A stretch of 32,279 nucleotides of DNA from positions 1 to 32,279 of the forward strand of contig JAVBTI010000041.1 of NCBI GenBank assembly GCA_031556255.1, read 5' to 3'. The translations under genes were made by a program, and so were the position numbers. Numbering within the stretch: position 1 is the first letter of the stretch; each line of letters starts with the position of its first letter. Positions 13,870 to 24,033 of the stretch are shown piece after piece. The stretch is from JAIRQX01 sp031556255 (GTDB taxonomy: Bacteria > Chrysiogenota > Deferribacteres > Deferribacterales > JAISNW01). Below the pieces are notes generated by a model that worked only from the letters and a program-made list of their open reading frames with translations, was not told the origin of the DNA and ran no database searches.

Positions 13870-16474
13870 AATCAGGGCCGCGTTTTTAAAATATTTTGAG
13901 GAGAGGGGGCACACGGCGGTGTCGTCGTCGAGCCTTGTCCCCCATGACGACCCCACGCTGCTCTTTGCAAACGCGGGGATGAACCAGTTCAAAGATATCT
14001 TTTTGGGCAAGGTCGCGCGCCCTTACGCCCGCGCCACAAGCTGCCAGAAAGTCGTCCGTGCCGGCGGCAAACACAACGACCTGGAAAACGTCGGCCGCAC
14101 ATCCCGCCACCACACCTTCTTCGAAATGCTCGGTAACTTCTCATTCGGCGACTACTTTAAAAAAGAGGCGATCTCTTACGCATGGGACTTCCTCACACGG
14201 GTGCTCGGCCTGCCCGCCGATAAACTGTTCGTCTCCGTCTACAACACCGACGACGAGGCGTTCGCTCTCTGGCGCGACATGATCGGCCTGCCGGAGGAAA
14301 AGATCCTCCGCCGCGGCGAGAAGGATAACTTCTGGCAGATGGGCGACACCGGCCCCTGCGGACCATGCAGCGAGATACATATAGACCAGGGACCCGGCAC
14401 AGGCTGCGGCAGACCGGAATGCAACCCGGACTGCGAATGCGACAGACATCTTGAGCTGTGGAACCTAGTTTTCATGCAGTACAACCGGGATGAAAACGGC
14501 ACGCTGCACCCCCTTCCCGCCCCCAGCATCGACACCGGCATGGGGCTGGAGCGCGTGACCTCCGTCGCCCAGCAGGTGCACAGCAATTACGACACCGACC
14601 TGATCCTCCCCGTGATCGACTACGCGGCTAAGCTCGCGGGAATCGAGTACGGCGAGAATGATTCAAAAGACGTTTCACTGCGCGTCCTGGCGGACCATGC
14701 CCGTAGCACGGCCTTCCTGATCGCAGACGGTGTCCTTCCATCCAACGACGGCAGGGGCTATGTGTTGCGCAGGATCATGCGCCGCGCCATGCGCCACGGC
14801 AGCATGCTGGGTATGGAAAGCATATTTTTCAATAAAATCTGCACTTTCGTCATAGATTTTATGAAAGAGCACTACGTGGAGCTTACCGATAAGCGCGCTT
14901 TCGTGGAAAAGGTCGTTCTTTCCGAAGAAGAGGCGTTCAGCCGCACGTTAAATACAGGACTGGCAATGATCCAGGATGAAATACTCGACAAACTTCCCGA
15001 AGGTGCCCAGGTCACCGGGGAGATGATATTTAAACTGTACGACACACACGGTTTTCCCGTAGACCTTCTCAAAGATATCCTTGAAGATGCCGGCTTTACG
15101 CTGGACATTGATGGTTTTAACAAATATATGGCCAGGCAACAGGAACTGGCAAAGAAAGCGGGGCTGGGAGGCACCGGGCGCGCTGTGTCAGACATCATCA
15201 TCAAGCTCGGCTCCATTCATAAGAGCGAGTTTGCGGGTTACGAAGAGCTGAAAAGCCCAGGGAAGGTGCTTGCCATAGTGGCGGACGACAAAGAGACACA
15301 AGCCGCTGCAGCAGGAAAAATAGACGTGATTATAGATAAAACCCCTTTCTATCCGGAAGGGGGCGGCCAGACGGGAGACACCGGTTCCATATCGTTCCCC
15401 AAAGGTTTCATGGAAGTGGAAACCACCTTCCGCACGGGAGAAGCGATAATCCACAGGGGCAGACTCGTCAGCGGCACCGCCTGCACGGGCGATATGGCAG
15501 AATTGGCCGTCAACGCGGAAAAACGTGGTGCCACTGAGAAAAACCACACTGCCACACACCTCCTGCACAAAGCGCTCCAGCAGGTGCTGGGTGAACACGT
15601 GCGGCAGGCCGGCTCGCAGGTATCGCCGGACGGGCTGCGGTTCGACTTCACCCACTTCGGGCAGGTAATGCCGGAAGAGCTCGCAAAGATCACTGAACTC
15701 GTGAACAGAATGATAGCTATGGGCAGCCCTGTAACAAAGACGTTCAAAAGCCGTGAAGCCGCTATAAAAGAAGGGGCAATGGCGCTGTTCGGTGAGAAAT
15801 ACGGCGAAACAGTGCGCGTGGTGGAAGTCAAAGGAGTGTCACAGGAGCTCTGCGGCGGTTGCCACGTGAACAATACCTCTGAAATATGCGCTTTTGTGAT
15901 ACTTTCGGAGGGGAGTGTAGCCGCAGGCATGCGCAGGATAGAAGCACTCACGGGCGCGGCAGCACAGACCCATCTCATATCCAGAAGCTATACTCTGGGC
16001 AGACTCGCGTCAATGCTGAAAAGCCCTGCGGACGAACTGGAAGGAAAAATAGCAGAACTTCAGGCGGCAGTGAAGGAACGCGACCGGCAGATCAAAGATT
16101 ACAAAGCGAAGGAGATGGCCGCCGAGGCGCTGGAATCGATAAAAGCGGCCAGAACTATACACGGCATACGGGTCGTCGCTCTGAAATTTGCCGGAGTGGA
16201 TGCATCCGAACTGCGTGATACTGTGGACAAGGTCATAAATACTATGAAAGAGAAAAGTGTCGTCCTCGCCGCATCAGTGGCGGAAGATAAGGTCAACTTC
16301 GTCTGCCGCGTGTCCTCTGACATAGTGGGGAAATATAAGGCCGGGGCGTTGATCAAAGAGGTAGCCAGGGTGGCAGGCGGGACCGGCGGAGGCAGGGACG
16401 ATATGGCCCAGGCAGGCGGGAAGGATGTGGCTAAGGTGGACGAAGCGCTGGAGAAGTTGTATAGCCTGATCTAA
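13856..16474 (+). CDS. alaS: Alanyl-tRNA synthetase
   Basis: AlaRS charges tRNA-Ala in the cytoplasm and hydrolyses mischarged Ser- or Gly-tRNA. The 872-residue protein is of the usual length. The class II catalytic domain is N-terminal (GxxHNDLENVG and FEMLGNFSFGDYFK, about residues 68-104). It carries a CGRPEC/CECDRH Cys insert. The editing domain has HTATHLLHKAL (about 565-575) and the zinc-associated CGGCH motif. The C-Ala domain ends with GTGGGRDDMAQAGG. The open frame extends upstream to 13820, but the ATG at 13856 has CAGGAG at good spacing and gives the standard MKGSEIRxxFLxYF N-terminus. smc follows after 18 bases, so the two are probably cotranscribed. Confidence 0.97.
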   Translation: MKGSEIRAAFLKYFEERGHTAVSSSSLVPHDDPTLLFANAGMNQFKDIFLGKVARPYARATSCQKVVRAGGKHNDLENVGRTSRHHTFFEMLGNFSFGDYFKKEAISYAWDFLTRVLGLPADKLFVSVYNTDDEAFALWRDMIGLPEEKILRRGEKDNFWQMGDTGPCGPCSEIHIDQGPGTGCGRPECNPDCECDRHLELWNLVFMQYNRDENGTLHPLPAPSIDTGMGLERVTSVAQQVHSNYDTDLILPVIDYAAKLAGIEYGENDSKDVSLRVLADHARSTAFLIADGVLPSNDGRGYVLRRIMRRAMRHGSMLGMESIFFNKICTFVIDFMKEHYVELTDKRAFVEKVVLSEEEAFSRTLNTGLAMIQDEILDKLPEGAQVTGEMIFKLYDTHGFPVDLLKDILEDAGFTLDIDGFNKYMARQQELAKKAGLGGTGRAVSDIIIKLGSIHKSEFAGYEELKSPGKVLAIVADDKETQAAAAGKIDVIIDKTPFYPEGGGQTGDTGSISFPKGFMEVETTFRTGEAIIHRGRLVSGTACTGDMAELAVNAEKRGATEKNHTATHLLHKALQQVLGEHVRQAGSQVSPDGLRFDFTHFGQVMPEELAKITELVNRMIAMGSPVTKTFKSREAAIKEGAMALFGEKYGETVRVVEVKGVSQELCGGCHVNNTSEICAFVILSEGSVAAGMRRIEALTGAAAQTHLISRSYTLGRLASMLKSPADELEGKIAELQAAVKERDRQIKDYKAKEMAAEALESIKAARTIHGIRVVALKFAGVDASELRDTVDKVINTMKEKSVVLAASVAEDKVNFVCRVSSDIVGKYKAGALIKEVARVAGGTGGGRDDMAQAGGKDVAKVDEALEKLYSLI

Positions 16475-16492
16475 GGGTCTGAAGGATACTGA

Positions 16493-19400
16493 ATGCAATT
16501 TAAATCGCTCCAGATACAGGGCTTCAAATCGTTCGTAGAAAAGACGGTGATCGACTTTCCTGCGGGGATCACAGCAATCGTCGGCCCGAACGGCAGCGGC
16601 AAGAGCAACATCATGGACGCCCTGCGCTGGGTCTTCGGCGAGCAGCGGGCGAGTGAGCTGCGCGGCGGCGAAATGGAGGACGTGATCTTTGCCGGCTCTG
16701 AAAAACGCCGCCCGGCTGGTTTCGCGGAGGTCGCTCTCACCATGAGCGATCTCCCTGCCGAAGTCTCATCCAAATGGGGCACCTTCTCTGAAATCACCGT
16801 CACACGTAAGATTTACCGCACCGGCGAACGGGAATATTTCATTAACGGCCGCCGCTGCCGCCTGAAAGACGTGCGGGACATCTTTTTTGACACCGGCCTC
16901 GGGGCACGCAGTATATCCATCATTGAACAGGAAAGGGTCACAAAGATTGTAAACTCCACACCAGAGGAACTGCGCTACTTTCTGGAGGAGACCGCCGGTG
17001 TGACGCGCTACAAAGAACGCAAAAAAGACGCAGAACAACGCCTCCGGCAGACACAGGACAACCTTTCCCGCATCAACGACATCCTTTCCGTCATGGCCGC
17101 CGACATGGAGCGGCTTAACGCCCAGGCCGAACAGGTCAAACGCTACCGCGAACTGAAAGCAAAAAAAGAAGGATTCGAAAAAGCCTTTATCTGTGCCACA
17201 TATGGTAAACTTCTCCGGGATAAAGAGCAGTTCGACGCGGCAACAGCCTCCCACAGGAGTGAGATGGCCATCCTCGTCACTGCAAACCAGGCCCGCATAG
17301 AGCTTGAGATGACCACGCAGAAAGAGTTGGATCTGTCCCGGGAGAAACTGAAAGAGCTGCGCAAGCTGTATGATCTGACAAAGGAAACCCTCGCTAAAGC
17401 GGAAGGGGACATCTCCCGTATCAACAGCAGCCTGGAGCTGGCGGGGAAACAGCAGGCACAGATCGCAGAAGACCTTGAAAAAAATAGATTACGCAAAGAA
17501 GAGATATCCGAAAGGCTGGAAGAAATAGAAGCCTCTCTGGACGAAGCTAAAGAGCTGTGTGAAGAGTTTGCCGGCCAGGTTCAGGAGCATATGAACGCCG
17601 TGTCCGAATACAAGAGCATGGCGGAACGGATACAGGACGAGCTGAAACAGCTCAACCGGCGCTATCTTGAGGTTACACAGCAGCTCACCGACTGCACTAA
17701 CAAAATAAACCTCAAGCAGGCTGAAAGTTCCAACCACAGAGCTACCGCCGCCCGTCTCAAACGCGAGTTGGAAGAACTTTCAGCGGAATCGTCCACCGTC
17801 ACATCCCGGCTGGAAAAAGGGAAGACTGATCTGGCCGAACTGGAATCAAGCCTTTCGGAGTTGAAAAAAACCGCTGCCGCTGCATTCAACTCCGTACAAG
17901 CCAGAGAGCGGGAACTGGCGGACATCCAGAAAGGCCGTTCCGCCAAGGAAGTCGCTCTGAAAACAGCGGAAAACCAAATAGATTTCCTCCACAAAGAGAT
18001 CAACTCCAAGATAGCCGGCGGCACGCAGGGGCGCGAACTGATCGAGCGTCTTGGCGGCAGATCATACCTGGAGCTTGCCGAGACAGGAGGTGAGAATTTC
18101 CTCCTCCATAGTGATATCATAGTTTTCGCGGATCATGCGAAAAACGTGGTGCTGGAAGAATTATCCCGTGCCGATTTCTCGCTGCGTTTCATATTTGAGA
18201 CGGACCTGCCAACCCTTTCCGCCTCCCCCGACACCGTCAAAGTAGGGGAGAATCTCTACCGGCAGGGAGCAGTCTACCGCAAGGTGGGGGGCGACGACCA
18301 CAGGATGGCCTTGATCACTTTGCGGCAGCGCCTCCAAACGGAATTGGAACGTAAAGACACTCTGGCAGCCGAACTCGACAGCGCAGATGAAATCTTCTAC
18401 GCAATGCAGGCCGAAACGGAAACGCTCCGGAAAGATTATCAGGAGAAGAGCGGTGCCATCAAAACCGCCGAACTGGACTATTCCGGCGTGCTGACAAACG
18501 TGGCCCATCTGGAGGAGCAGAAACAGCGAATGGGGCGCAACCTTGGCGTGGTGGACAAAGAGACAGCCCTGGCCCTTGACGGTGCCGAGCTGGCGGAAAA
18601 AGAAGCGGGATCATTGCGAAGCAAACGTGACGAACTGGCGGAAAGGCAGGCGGGGCTGGACGAAGAACGTGCCGTCCTCGAAGGAAAGCTGGAAAACATC
18701 AACGAACAGTTGGAAAATAAACGTGAAGAACACGCCGCGGCTTCGCGGGAGCTGGCTCGCTATGGCGAACGCAAAAATGCACTGGAAGCGGAAAACACAC
18801 AAATGGGAAAAGACCTCGAAGGTGTGATTTCATCCATTGATAATCTGAACACCCGAATGGAACGGCTCACAGAAATTCAGGCGGTCGAATGGAAGCTGGA
18901 ACTGGAAGCCGCGTTGGAAAAGAAAGCCGAAGCATCAAAACAGGTCATCTCCCTTTCCGATGATATCAGCGAAGCGGAGCGGGCTCAGATAGCCTCAGAA
19001 AACAGACTTGCTGAACTGCGCACTGCTCTGAACGACATAAACAACACTCTCCACGAGATCGATAAAAAGTTGTCCGATCAGCTTGGCAAATCGGAGAATG
19101 CGAGAATTAACATGGACGCGCTGGCACAGCAGATGTTTGAAGGCTGGGGAGAAGATATCACGGAAACCTGGCATGAACACGCAGGAAAAGCGTCAGGTAC
19201 ACGAAAGATTCAGGACGACATAACAGCGGTAAACGCGGAAATCGAGGCGCTGGGACCGCTGAATATGGCTGCCGAAGAAGAATTTGCCGCGAAGAACAAG
19301 CTGTATCACGAGCAGAGCACACAGCAGCATGATATTGAAAAGTCGATAGACAGCCTCCATGGGCTGATAGGCGAGATAGACGACAGCACCGTTCAGCTTT

Positions 19401-19867
19401 TCCGGGAAACTTTCGATGCCGTCCGGGAGAATTTCACGGCAGTATTCGGTCGTTTTTTCGCCGGGAGCGGAGATGGCGGAGGGTACGCGGAACTGCGCCT
19501 GACGGAGCCGGAAAACCTATTAACTACAGGTGTCGAACTATCGCTCACCCCTCCGGGGAAGAAGATAAACAATAAAAACCTTCTCTCCGGCGGAGAGAAG
19601 GCATTGGCGGCTATGACGCTGCTCTTTGCACTCTTTTTACAGAAACCCACACCGTTCTGCTTCCTGGACGAAGTGGACGCCCCGCTGGACGACGCAAACG
19701 CAGCACGTGTTATTACTATGGTGCGTTCGATGGCCGCCACCACGCAGTTTGTAATCATAACCCACAAGCATCAGACGATGGCCGCGGCAGACTCCTTATA
19801 CGGAGTTACCATGCAGGAGGGGGGGGTGTCCAGCATGCTCAGCGTGGAACTAAAGGACACCAACTAA
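16493..19867 (+). CDS. smc: Chromosome partition protein SMC
   Basis: SMC is the ATPase of the bacterial condensin complex (with ScpA and ScpB, not in this window) that organises and segregates the chromosome. The 1124-residue protein has an N-terminal head with Walker A GPNGSGKSN (31-39) and FxDTGLGxRSISIIEQ. Coiled coil runs at about 165-500 and 605-960. The C-terminal head has the ABC signature LSGGEKALAAM from Leu1031 and Walker B FCFLDEVDAPLDD. The hinge region (about 505-605) is short and does not show the clear Gly-rich dimerisation pattern I would expect. A run of eight G (19819-19826) lies near the 3' end. GAAGGA precedes the ATG. Confidence 0.96.
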   Translation: MQFKSLQIQGFKSFVEKTVIDFPAGITAIVGPNGSGKSNIMDALRWVFGEQRASELRGGEMEDVIFAGSEKRRPAGFAEVALTMSDLPAEVSSKWGTFSEITVTRKIYRTGEREYFINGRRCRLKDVRDIFFDTGLGARSISIIEQERVTKIVNSTPEELRYFLEETAGVTRYKERKKDAEQRLRQTQDNLSRINDILSVMAADMERLNAQAEQVKRYRELKAKKEGFEKAFICATYGKLLRDKEQFDAATASHRSEMAILVTANQARIELEMTTQKELDLSREKLKELRKLYDLTKETLAKAEGDISRINSSLELAGKQQAQIAEDLEKNRLRKEEISERLEEIEASLDEAKELCEEFAGQVQEHMNAVSEYKSMAERIQDELKQLNRRYLEVTQQLTDCTNKINLKQAESSNHRATAARLKRELEELSAESSTVTSRLEKGKTDLAELESSLSELKKTAAAAFNSVQARERELADIQKGRSAKEVALKTAENQIDFLHKEINSKIAGGTQGRELIERLGGRSYLELAETGGENFLLHSDIIVFADHAKNVVLEELSRADFSLRFIFETDLPTLSASPDTVKVGENLYRQGAVYRKVGGDDHRMALITLRQRLQTELERKDTLAAELDSADEIFYAMQAETETLRKDYQEKSGAIKTAELDYSGVLTNVAHLEEQKQRMGRNLGVVDKETALALDGAELAEKEAGSLRSKRDELAERQAGLDEERAVLEGKLENINEQLENKREEHAAASRELARYGERKNALEAENTQMGKDLEGVISSIDNLNTRMERLTEIQAVEWKLELEAALEKKAEASKQVISLSDDISEAERAQIASENRLAELRTALNDINNTLHEIDKKLSDQLGKSENARINMDALAQQMFEGWGEDITETWHEHAGKASGTRKIQDDITAVNAEIEALGPLNMAAEEEFAAKNKLYHEQSTQQHDIEKSIDSLHGLIGEIDDSTVQLFRETFDAVRENFTAVFGRFFAGSGDGGGYAELRLTEPENLLTTGVELSLTPPGKKINNKNLLSGGEKALAAMTLLFALFLQKPTPFCFLDEVDAPLDDANAARVITMVRSMAATTQFVIITHKHQTMAAADSLYGVTMQEGGVSSMLSVELKDTN

Positions 19868-20603
19868 GAATGATAAGGGGCGGGATTAGATGACCAGTGA
19901 TGTGGGCGCATCGCGTTATTCTCGCTTCAGCCGCCAATCCTCATGTACATTTCGGCACGCTCCAGTTGTTCCCCCTGAGGAGATGACAAAAGCACCTATT
20001 TTACTTTGCTGTTAATACCGGCATTCTTCAGCTTCTTTAAAATAATGGCGGATAGCAACAGCGTACATGGGGTTACCGATATCGGAACAAGCTTCAGCAA
20101 GGGTGAATTTGAGTATTATGGATGTTTGAATGGGGCGCATGAGCGATTGCCACATTTATTGAATTGATAATAGGATTCGCTGTAGTAAGAAATATACGGT
20201 CACAAGAAGATGCTTAGGTGCACCTTCATAATACCGCTCGCACTTTTTTTATACTGCCAACAACGCAAAAGAGGATTTAGGACACCATATAAGACATGAA
20301 GAACAGGGTCTGCTTTAATAAAGCAGACAGACTGTCAAAAAAATACGAGCCTAACTTTTTTACTTGTGCAGGCAAGATATTTTTTAATAAATTCTGTCAT
20401 TGTTACGCAAGAAAAATCACGCTTTTACGGAGGAACATCCTTATTTGGGGGGTCTACGGGGGGCAAGATCTTTCAGTGTTCATCGTGCATCCTGCTCCCG
20501 CTGGCCGCTAGAAAAAAGCGAGCAACGTGAGCGATGACCGAGGCATAAGACCAAAAGGCAGGCCCGCCCGTAAAGTGTTGAAAAGACTTTTTCGACCCGC
20601 TGA
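19868..20603. other. Gene-poor stretch between smc and carB
   Basis: About 735 bases lie here without a convincing gene between the convergent smc and carB genes. On the minus strand, short frames around 19990-20240 carry protein-like pieces in all three frames. One reads SVTPCTLLLSAIILKKLK then a stop; another NPIINSINVAIAHAP. This suggests a frameshifted, decayed gene, possibly of a membrane protein. It also holds a 10-base palindrome AGGTGCACCT (20216-20225) and a 9-pair hairpin at 20308-20328. A 71-residue frame at 20296-20511 has no supporting features. Confidence 0.35.
20308..20335. repeat. Tandem inverted repeats in the smc-carB gap
   Basis: GTCTGCTTT (20308-20316) and AAAGCAGAC (20320-20328) form a perfect 9-pair hairpin with an AAT loop. 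A second, overlapping palindrome GACAG-A-CTGTC (20325-20335) is followed by seven A. It has no T tail on the plus strand, so it is not a standard plus-strand terminator. Confidence 0.5.
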
Positions 20604-20631
20604 GCCGGGGGAATACCCCCGGCCGGATTTT
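20604..20631. terminator. Hairpin at the carB 3' end, probable terminator
   Basis: GCCGGGGG (20604-20611), an AATA loop and CCCCCGGC (20616-20623) form an 8-pair GC stem beside the carB stop codon. On the plus strand it is followed by CGGATTTTAT, which resembles a weak U-tract. On the minus strand the U-tract is absent, so it may mainly block transcripts heading into carB, or act as a 3' end-protecting hairpin for carB. Confidence 0.6.
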
Positions 20632-20632
20632 A

Positions 20633-23600
20633 TCATTTCAGCATCTTCTGGTATTCCTGCAGCGATTTCGGCTCCGCGCGCCCTTTCTTGGCGGCGAGGA
20701 TGCCGTTTATTCCGGCCAGCGCACCGGAGAGAGTCGTCACATACGGGATATTATACCGTATCGCCGTCATTCGCAGCGTAATACCGTCCACCTTGCTCTT
20801 CTTGCCTCCCGGCGTGTTTACAATGACGGAAAGCTTACCGTTTATTAGCAAATCGGATATATTCGGCCGCCCCTCGCCTTCCTTAAACACAAAGTTAGTA
20901 TCCACTCCGTTTTCTTTCAGGAATTTATGGGTACCGGAGGTGGCGTATATCTCAAATCCCGCTTCAATATAGCCTTTTGCTATTTTTAGCGCTGCGGAGT
21001 CTTTCTGGTCAAGGGAGATAAGCACAGTGCCGGATGTAGGAAGCGGCTGGCCTACAGCCTCAACAGCCTTAAATACCGCAAGCTCCAGTGTGGGGGCGAT
21101 CCCCATGACCTCGCCGGTGGACTTCATCTCCGGCCCGAGAAGAGGATCAGTATCTATGAATTTATTGAAGGGCAGCACCGCCTCTTTCACAGCGTAGAAC
21201 GGCGGCTTTATCCTTTTCAATTTAAAATCCGCCAGAGGTTTTCCCGCCATAAGAAGGGTGGCGATCTTAGCCATCGGGATACCGCAGACTTTCGACACAA
21301 GCGGCACCGTGCGGGATGCTCTGGGGTTGGCTTCCAGTATATAAACCTCATTCCCCGCAATGGCAAATTGCACGTTTATCAGCCCCGCCACGTTCAGCTC
21401 GAGAGCAATGCGGCGCATATAGTCGTATATTTCCGCCTGCTGTTTTTCCGTAATCAACACCGGGGGAATGATAGCTGCGGAATCGCCGGAGTGCACTCCG
21501 GCCTCTTCAATATGTTCCATGATAGTCGGCACAAAAACATCCTTCCCGTCACAGAGGGCATCCGCCTCGCACTCAAGGGCGCGGGAGAGGAATTTGTCTA
21601 TCAGTACCGGCCGCTCCGGCGTGAGATCTGTTGCCTCGCTGATATATTTGCGCAGGCTGTCGTCGTCGTAGACCACCTGCATTCCTCGGCCGCCCAGGAC
21701 ATACGACGGACGCACCATCACGGGGTAACCTATATCGTGCGCCACTTTGAGCGCCTCGCTCTCGGCGTATGCCATGCCGGACTTCGGCATTTTAATATTG
21801 AGGTGCTCCATCATCCGCTTGAACAGGTCGCGGTCTTCGGCTGTGGCAATGACGGAAGGCTTGGTACCAAGGATATTCACCCCAGCCTTCTCCAGTTTAT
21901 GCGCTATATTAAGAGGTGTCTGCCCGCCGAACTGCACAATGGCACCTATAGGCTTCTCCCTGCGATAAACCTCATAGACGTCCTCTACCGTGAGTGGCTC
22001 GAAATAGAGCTTGTCAGAGGTATCATAGTCGGTGGAAACCGTCTCCGGGTTGCAGTTTATCATGATTGTCTCATAGCCCGCGCTGTGCATGGCAAAGGAC
22101 GCGTGGACGCAGCAGTAATCAAACTCTATCCCCTGGCCGATCCTGTTAGGCCCGCCGCCCAGCACCATCGCGCTTTCTTTTGTATTATCCGGGGCAGGGC
22201 TGACATTCCCGCCCTGATTGTAACTGGAGTAGTAGTATTCCGGCACCCGGCCGTCTTTGCCGGCATACACGCCGCTGACAGGCACCGAGCCGTAACGTGG
22301 GATGAAGTTCTTTTCCTCCCGTTTCAAGCGAATGGCGCTTTCGGACACCTTCAGCAGATCGCCAAGATATTTATCCGAAAAGCCGTACTGTTTGGCCTTC
22401 AGGAACAGTTCATCAGGCAGATTGTTAATACTGTAGCGGGAAAGCTCCTCCTCCAAATCCAACACCTGCCGGATCTCCTCTAGAAACCAGGTTTTTATAT
22501 GGGTCAGCTTATGGATCTCGTCCACGGTGACCCCTTTGCGCATTGCCTCGTATATAATCCACATCCGTTCGCTGGATGGTGCCCAGAGAAGGGCGCAGAG
22601 CTCTTCTTTCGTTTTCTGCCGGTACAATGCGGTGCCGAGGCCGAACCGACCGTTCTCCAGGGAGCGTATAGCCTTCAGGAAGGCTTCTTTGAAAGTATGA
22701 CCGATGGAAAGTACCTCCCCGACCGCCTTCATCTGCGTGCCGAGGACATCCTTCTCCCCCTTGAACTTCTCAAAAGCCCACCGGGCATATTTGGCCACGA
22801 CATAATCTCCCTCAGGCACATACTTGTCGAGAGTGCCGTGTTTGTAATGCGGCAGCTCGTCAAGTGTATAACCGATGGCAAGTTTGGCCGACACATATGC
22901 TATGGGGAAGCCGGTCGCCTTGGAAGCCAGGGCGGATGAGCGCGACGTGCGCGGATTAATCTCTATTATCACGATACGGCCGGTTTTCGGGTCGTGGGCG
23001 AACTGCACATTGGTGCCGCCGATAACCCCAACCGCTCCGGCAATATCCCAGGCGTGTTTTTGCAGCCGGGCCTGAGTGGACTTGTCTATAGTGAGCATTG
23101 GGGCCACGCAGATGGAATCACCCGTGTGGACACCCATCGGGTCAACGTTCTCTATGAAACATACTGTGACTATCTGGCCTTTCGCATCGCGGACTATCTC
23201 CAGCTCCAGCTCTTCCCAGCCAATGACGCTTTCCTCCACCAGCACCTGGTGGATCATACTGAAACTCAGGCCGCGGGCCACAACGGTACGCAGCTCTTCG
23301 GCATTGTAAACTATCCCGCCGCCGGTGCCGCCCAGTGTGTACGCCGGGCGGATCACCACGGGGTAACCCAGGTCGGAAGCTATCTTCTCCGCCTCTTCCA
23401 CATTGTATGCGGGGGTGCTGCGGGCGGTCTCCACGCCGACGCTGTCCATCGTTTCCTTGAAGATGATCCGGTCTTCCCCTTTCTCGATGGCATCGAGTGT
23501 GATGCCGATGACCTCGACCTTATATTTTTTCAGTACTCCGGCCTTATGGAGTTCAACTGTGAGATTCAGGCCGGTCTGCCCGCCGAGGTTCGGCAGAAGG

Positions 23601-23854
23601 GCGTCAGGGCGTTCCTTGGCAATAATCTCCTCAAGGCGCGCGACGTTAAGCGGCTCAATATATGTGGCGTCTGCCATGTCCGGGTCGGTCATGATGGTGG
23701 CGGGATTGGAGTTGGCCAGGACTATTTCATAGCCGGCCTCTTTCAGCGCTTTGCACGCCTGCGTCCCGGAATAGTCAAACTCGCAGGCCTGCCCGATCAC
23801 GATCGGGCCGGAACCAATAATGAGAACCTTCTTAATGTCTTCTCTTTTCGGCAC
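20633..23854 (-). CDS. carB: Carbamoyl-phosphate synthase large subunit
   Basis: CarB makes carbamoyl phosphate from bicarbonate, ATP and ammonia supplied by CarA, for pyrimidine and arginine synthesis. The 1073-residue protein has the expected duplicated ATP-grasp halves. The first begins KKVLIIGSGPIVIGQACEFD and contains RPAYTLGGTGGG. The second begins at about residue 555 with GGGPNRIGQGIEFDYCC and contains RPSYVLGGRGMQ. The C-terminal allosteric domain (about 935-1073) has YATSGTHKFL and NTPGGKKSK. The start is GTG at 23854: an upstream ATG (minus strand) is followed two codons later by a stop, and GAGG lies 8 bases before the GTG. carA is not adjacent, so the operon is split here. The gene is convergent with smc. 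Confidence 0.97.
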   Translation of the reverse strand: MPKREDIKKVLIIGSGPIVIGQACEFDYSGTQACKALKEAGYEIVLANSNPATIMTDPDMADATYIEPLNVARLEEIIAKERPDALLPNLGGQTGLNLTVELHKAGVLKKYKVEVIGITLDAIEKGEDRIIFKETMDSVGVETARSTPAYNVEEAEKIASDLGYPVVIRPAYTLGGTGGGIVYNAEELRTVVARGLSFSMIHQVLVEESVIGWEELELEIVRDAKGQIVTVCFIENVDPMGVHTGDSICVAPMLTIDKSTQARLQKHAWDIAGAVGVIGGTNVQFAHDPKTGRIVIIEINPRTSRSSALASKATGFPIAYVSAKLAIGYTLDELPHYKHGTLDKYVPEGDYVVAKYARWAFEKFKGEKDVLGTQMKAVGEVLSIGHTFKEAFLKAIRSLENGRFGLGTALYRQKTKEELCALLWAPSSERMWIIYEAMRKGVTVDEIHKLTHIKTWFLEEIRQVLDLEEELSRYSINNLPDELFLKAKQYGFSDKYLGDLLKVSESAIRLKREEKNFIPRYGSVPVSGVYAGKDGRVPEYYYSSYNQGGNVSPAPDNTKESAMVLGGGPNRIGQGIEFDYCCVHASFAMHSAGYETIMINCNPETVSTDYDTSDKLYFEPLTVEDVYEVYRREKPIGAIVQFGGQTPLNIAHKLEKAGVNILGTKPSVIATAEDRDLFKRMMEHLNIKMPKSGMAYAESEALKVAHDIGYPVMVRPSYVLGGRGMQVVYDDDSLRKYISEATDLTPERPVLIDKFLSRALECEADALCDGKDVFVPTIMEHIEEAGVHSGDSAAIIPPVLITEKQQAEIYDYMRRIALELNVAGLINVQFAIAGNEVYILEANPRASRTVPLVSKVCGIPMAKIATLLMAGKPLADFKLKRIKPPFYAVKEAVLPFNKFIDTDPLLGPEMKSTGEVMGIAPTLELAVFKAVEAVGQPLPTSGTVLISLDQKDSAALKIAKGYIEAGFEIYATSGTHKFLKENGVDTNFVFKEGEGRPNISDLLINGKLSVIVNTPGGKKSKVDGITLRMTAIRYNIPYVTTLSGALAGINGILAAKKGRAEPKSLQEYQKMLK

Positions 23855-23977
23855 TGTCCTTACCTCATTTTATGTATACTCAAAACTTCTTATGATAAAT
23901 TACTTCCACGGAAAAAAGCAACATGAATTTTTTTATCCGTGCCGCTTATCCGTGCCGTCCTCCCCCGGGACAAAAAA

Positions 23978-24004
23978 AAAGCCTTCCCGATAGAGGAAGG
24001 CTTT
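23978..24004 (-). terminator. Intrinsic terminator of gdhA
   Basis: On the minus strand, the 10-base arms AAAGCCTTCC (complement of 23995-24004) and GGAAGGCTTT (complement of 23978-23987) enclose a 7-base loop, and the T run continues to nine T (23972-23980). It lies 30 bases past the gdhA stop codon, a textbook rho-independent terminator. Confidence 0.92.
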
Positions 24005-24033
24005 AGAATATTAACCCGTCATTGACGCGAAGC

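Noticed and set aside
19819..19826. Run of eight G near the end of smc as a phase-variation site
   Set aside because: smc is probably essential and slippage would alter only the last dozen or so residues; a short run like this can occur by chance in Gly codons.
20296..20511. 71-codon frame in the smc-carB gap
   Set aside because: Only a poor ribosome binding site and low-complexity, unfamiliar sequence; it runs through a hairpin.
21368..22483. Long plus-strand frame of 371 codons
   Set aside because: It lies wholly antisense to carB, whose motifs are unmistakable; the frame is a shadow of GC-rich codon usage.
22994..23926. Plus-strand frame of 310 codons at the carB 5' end
   Set aside because: Antisense to carB and to its leader, with no recognisable domain.
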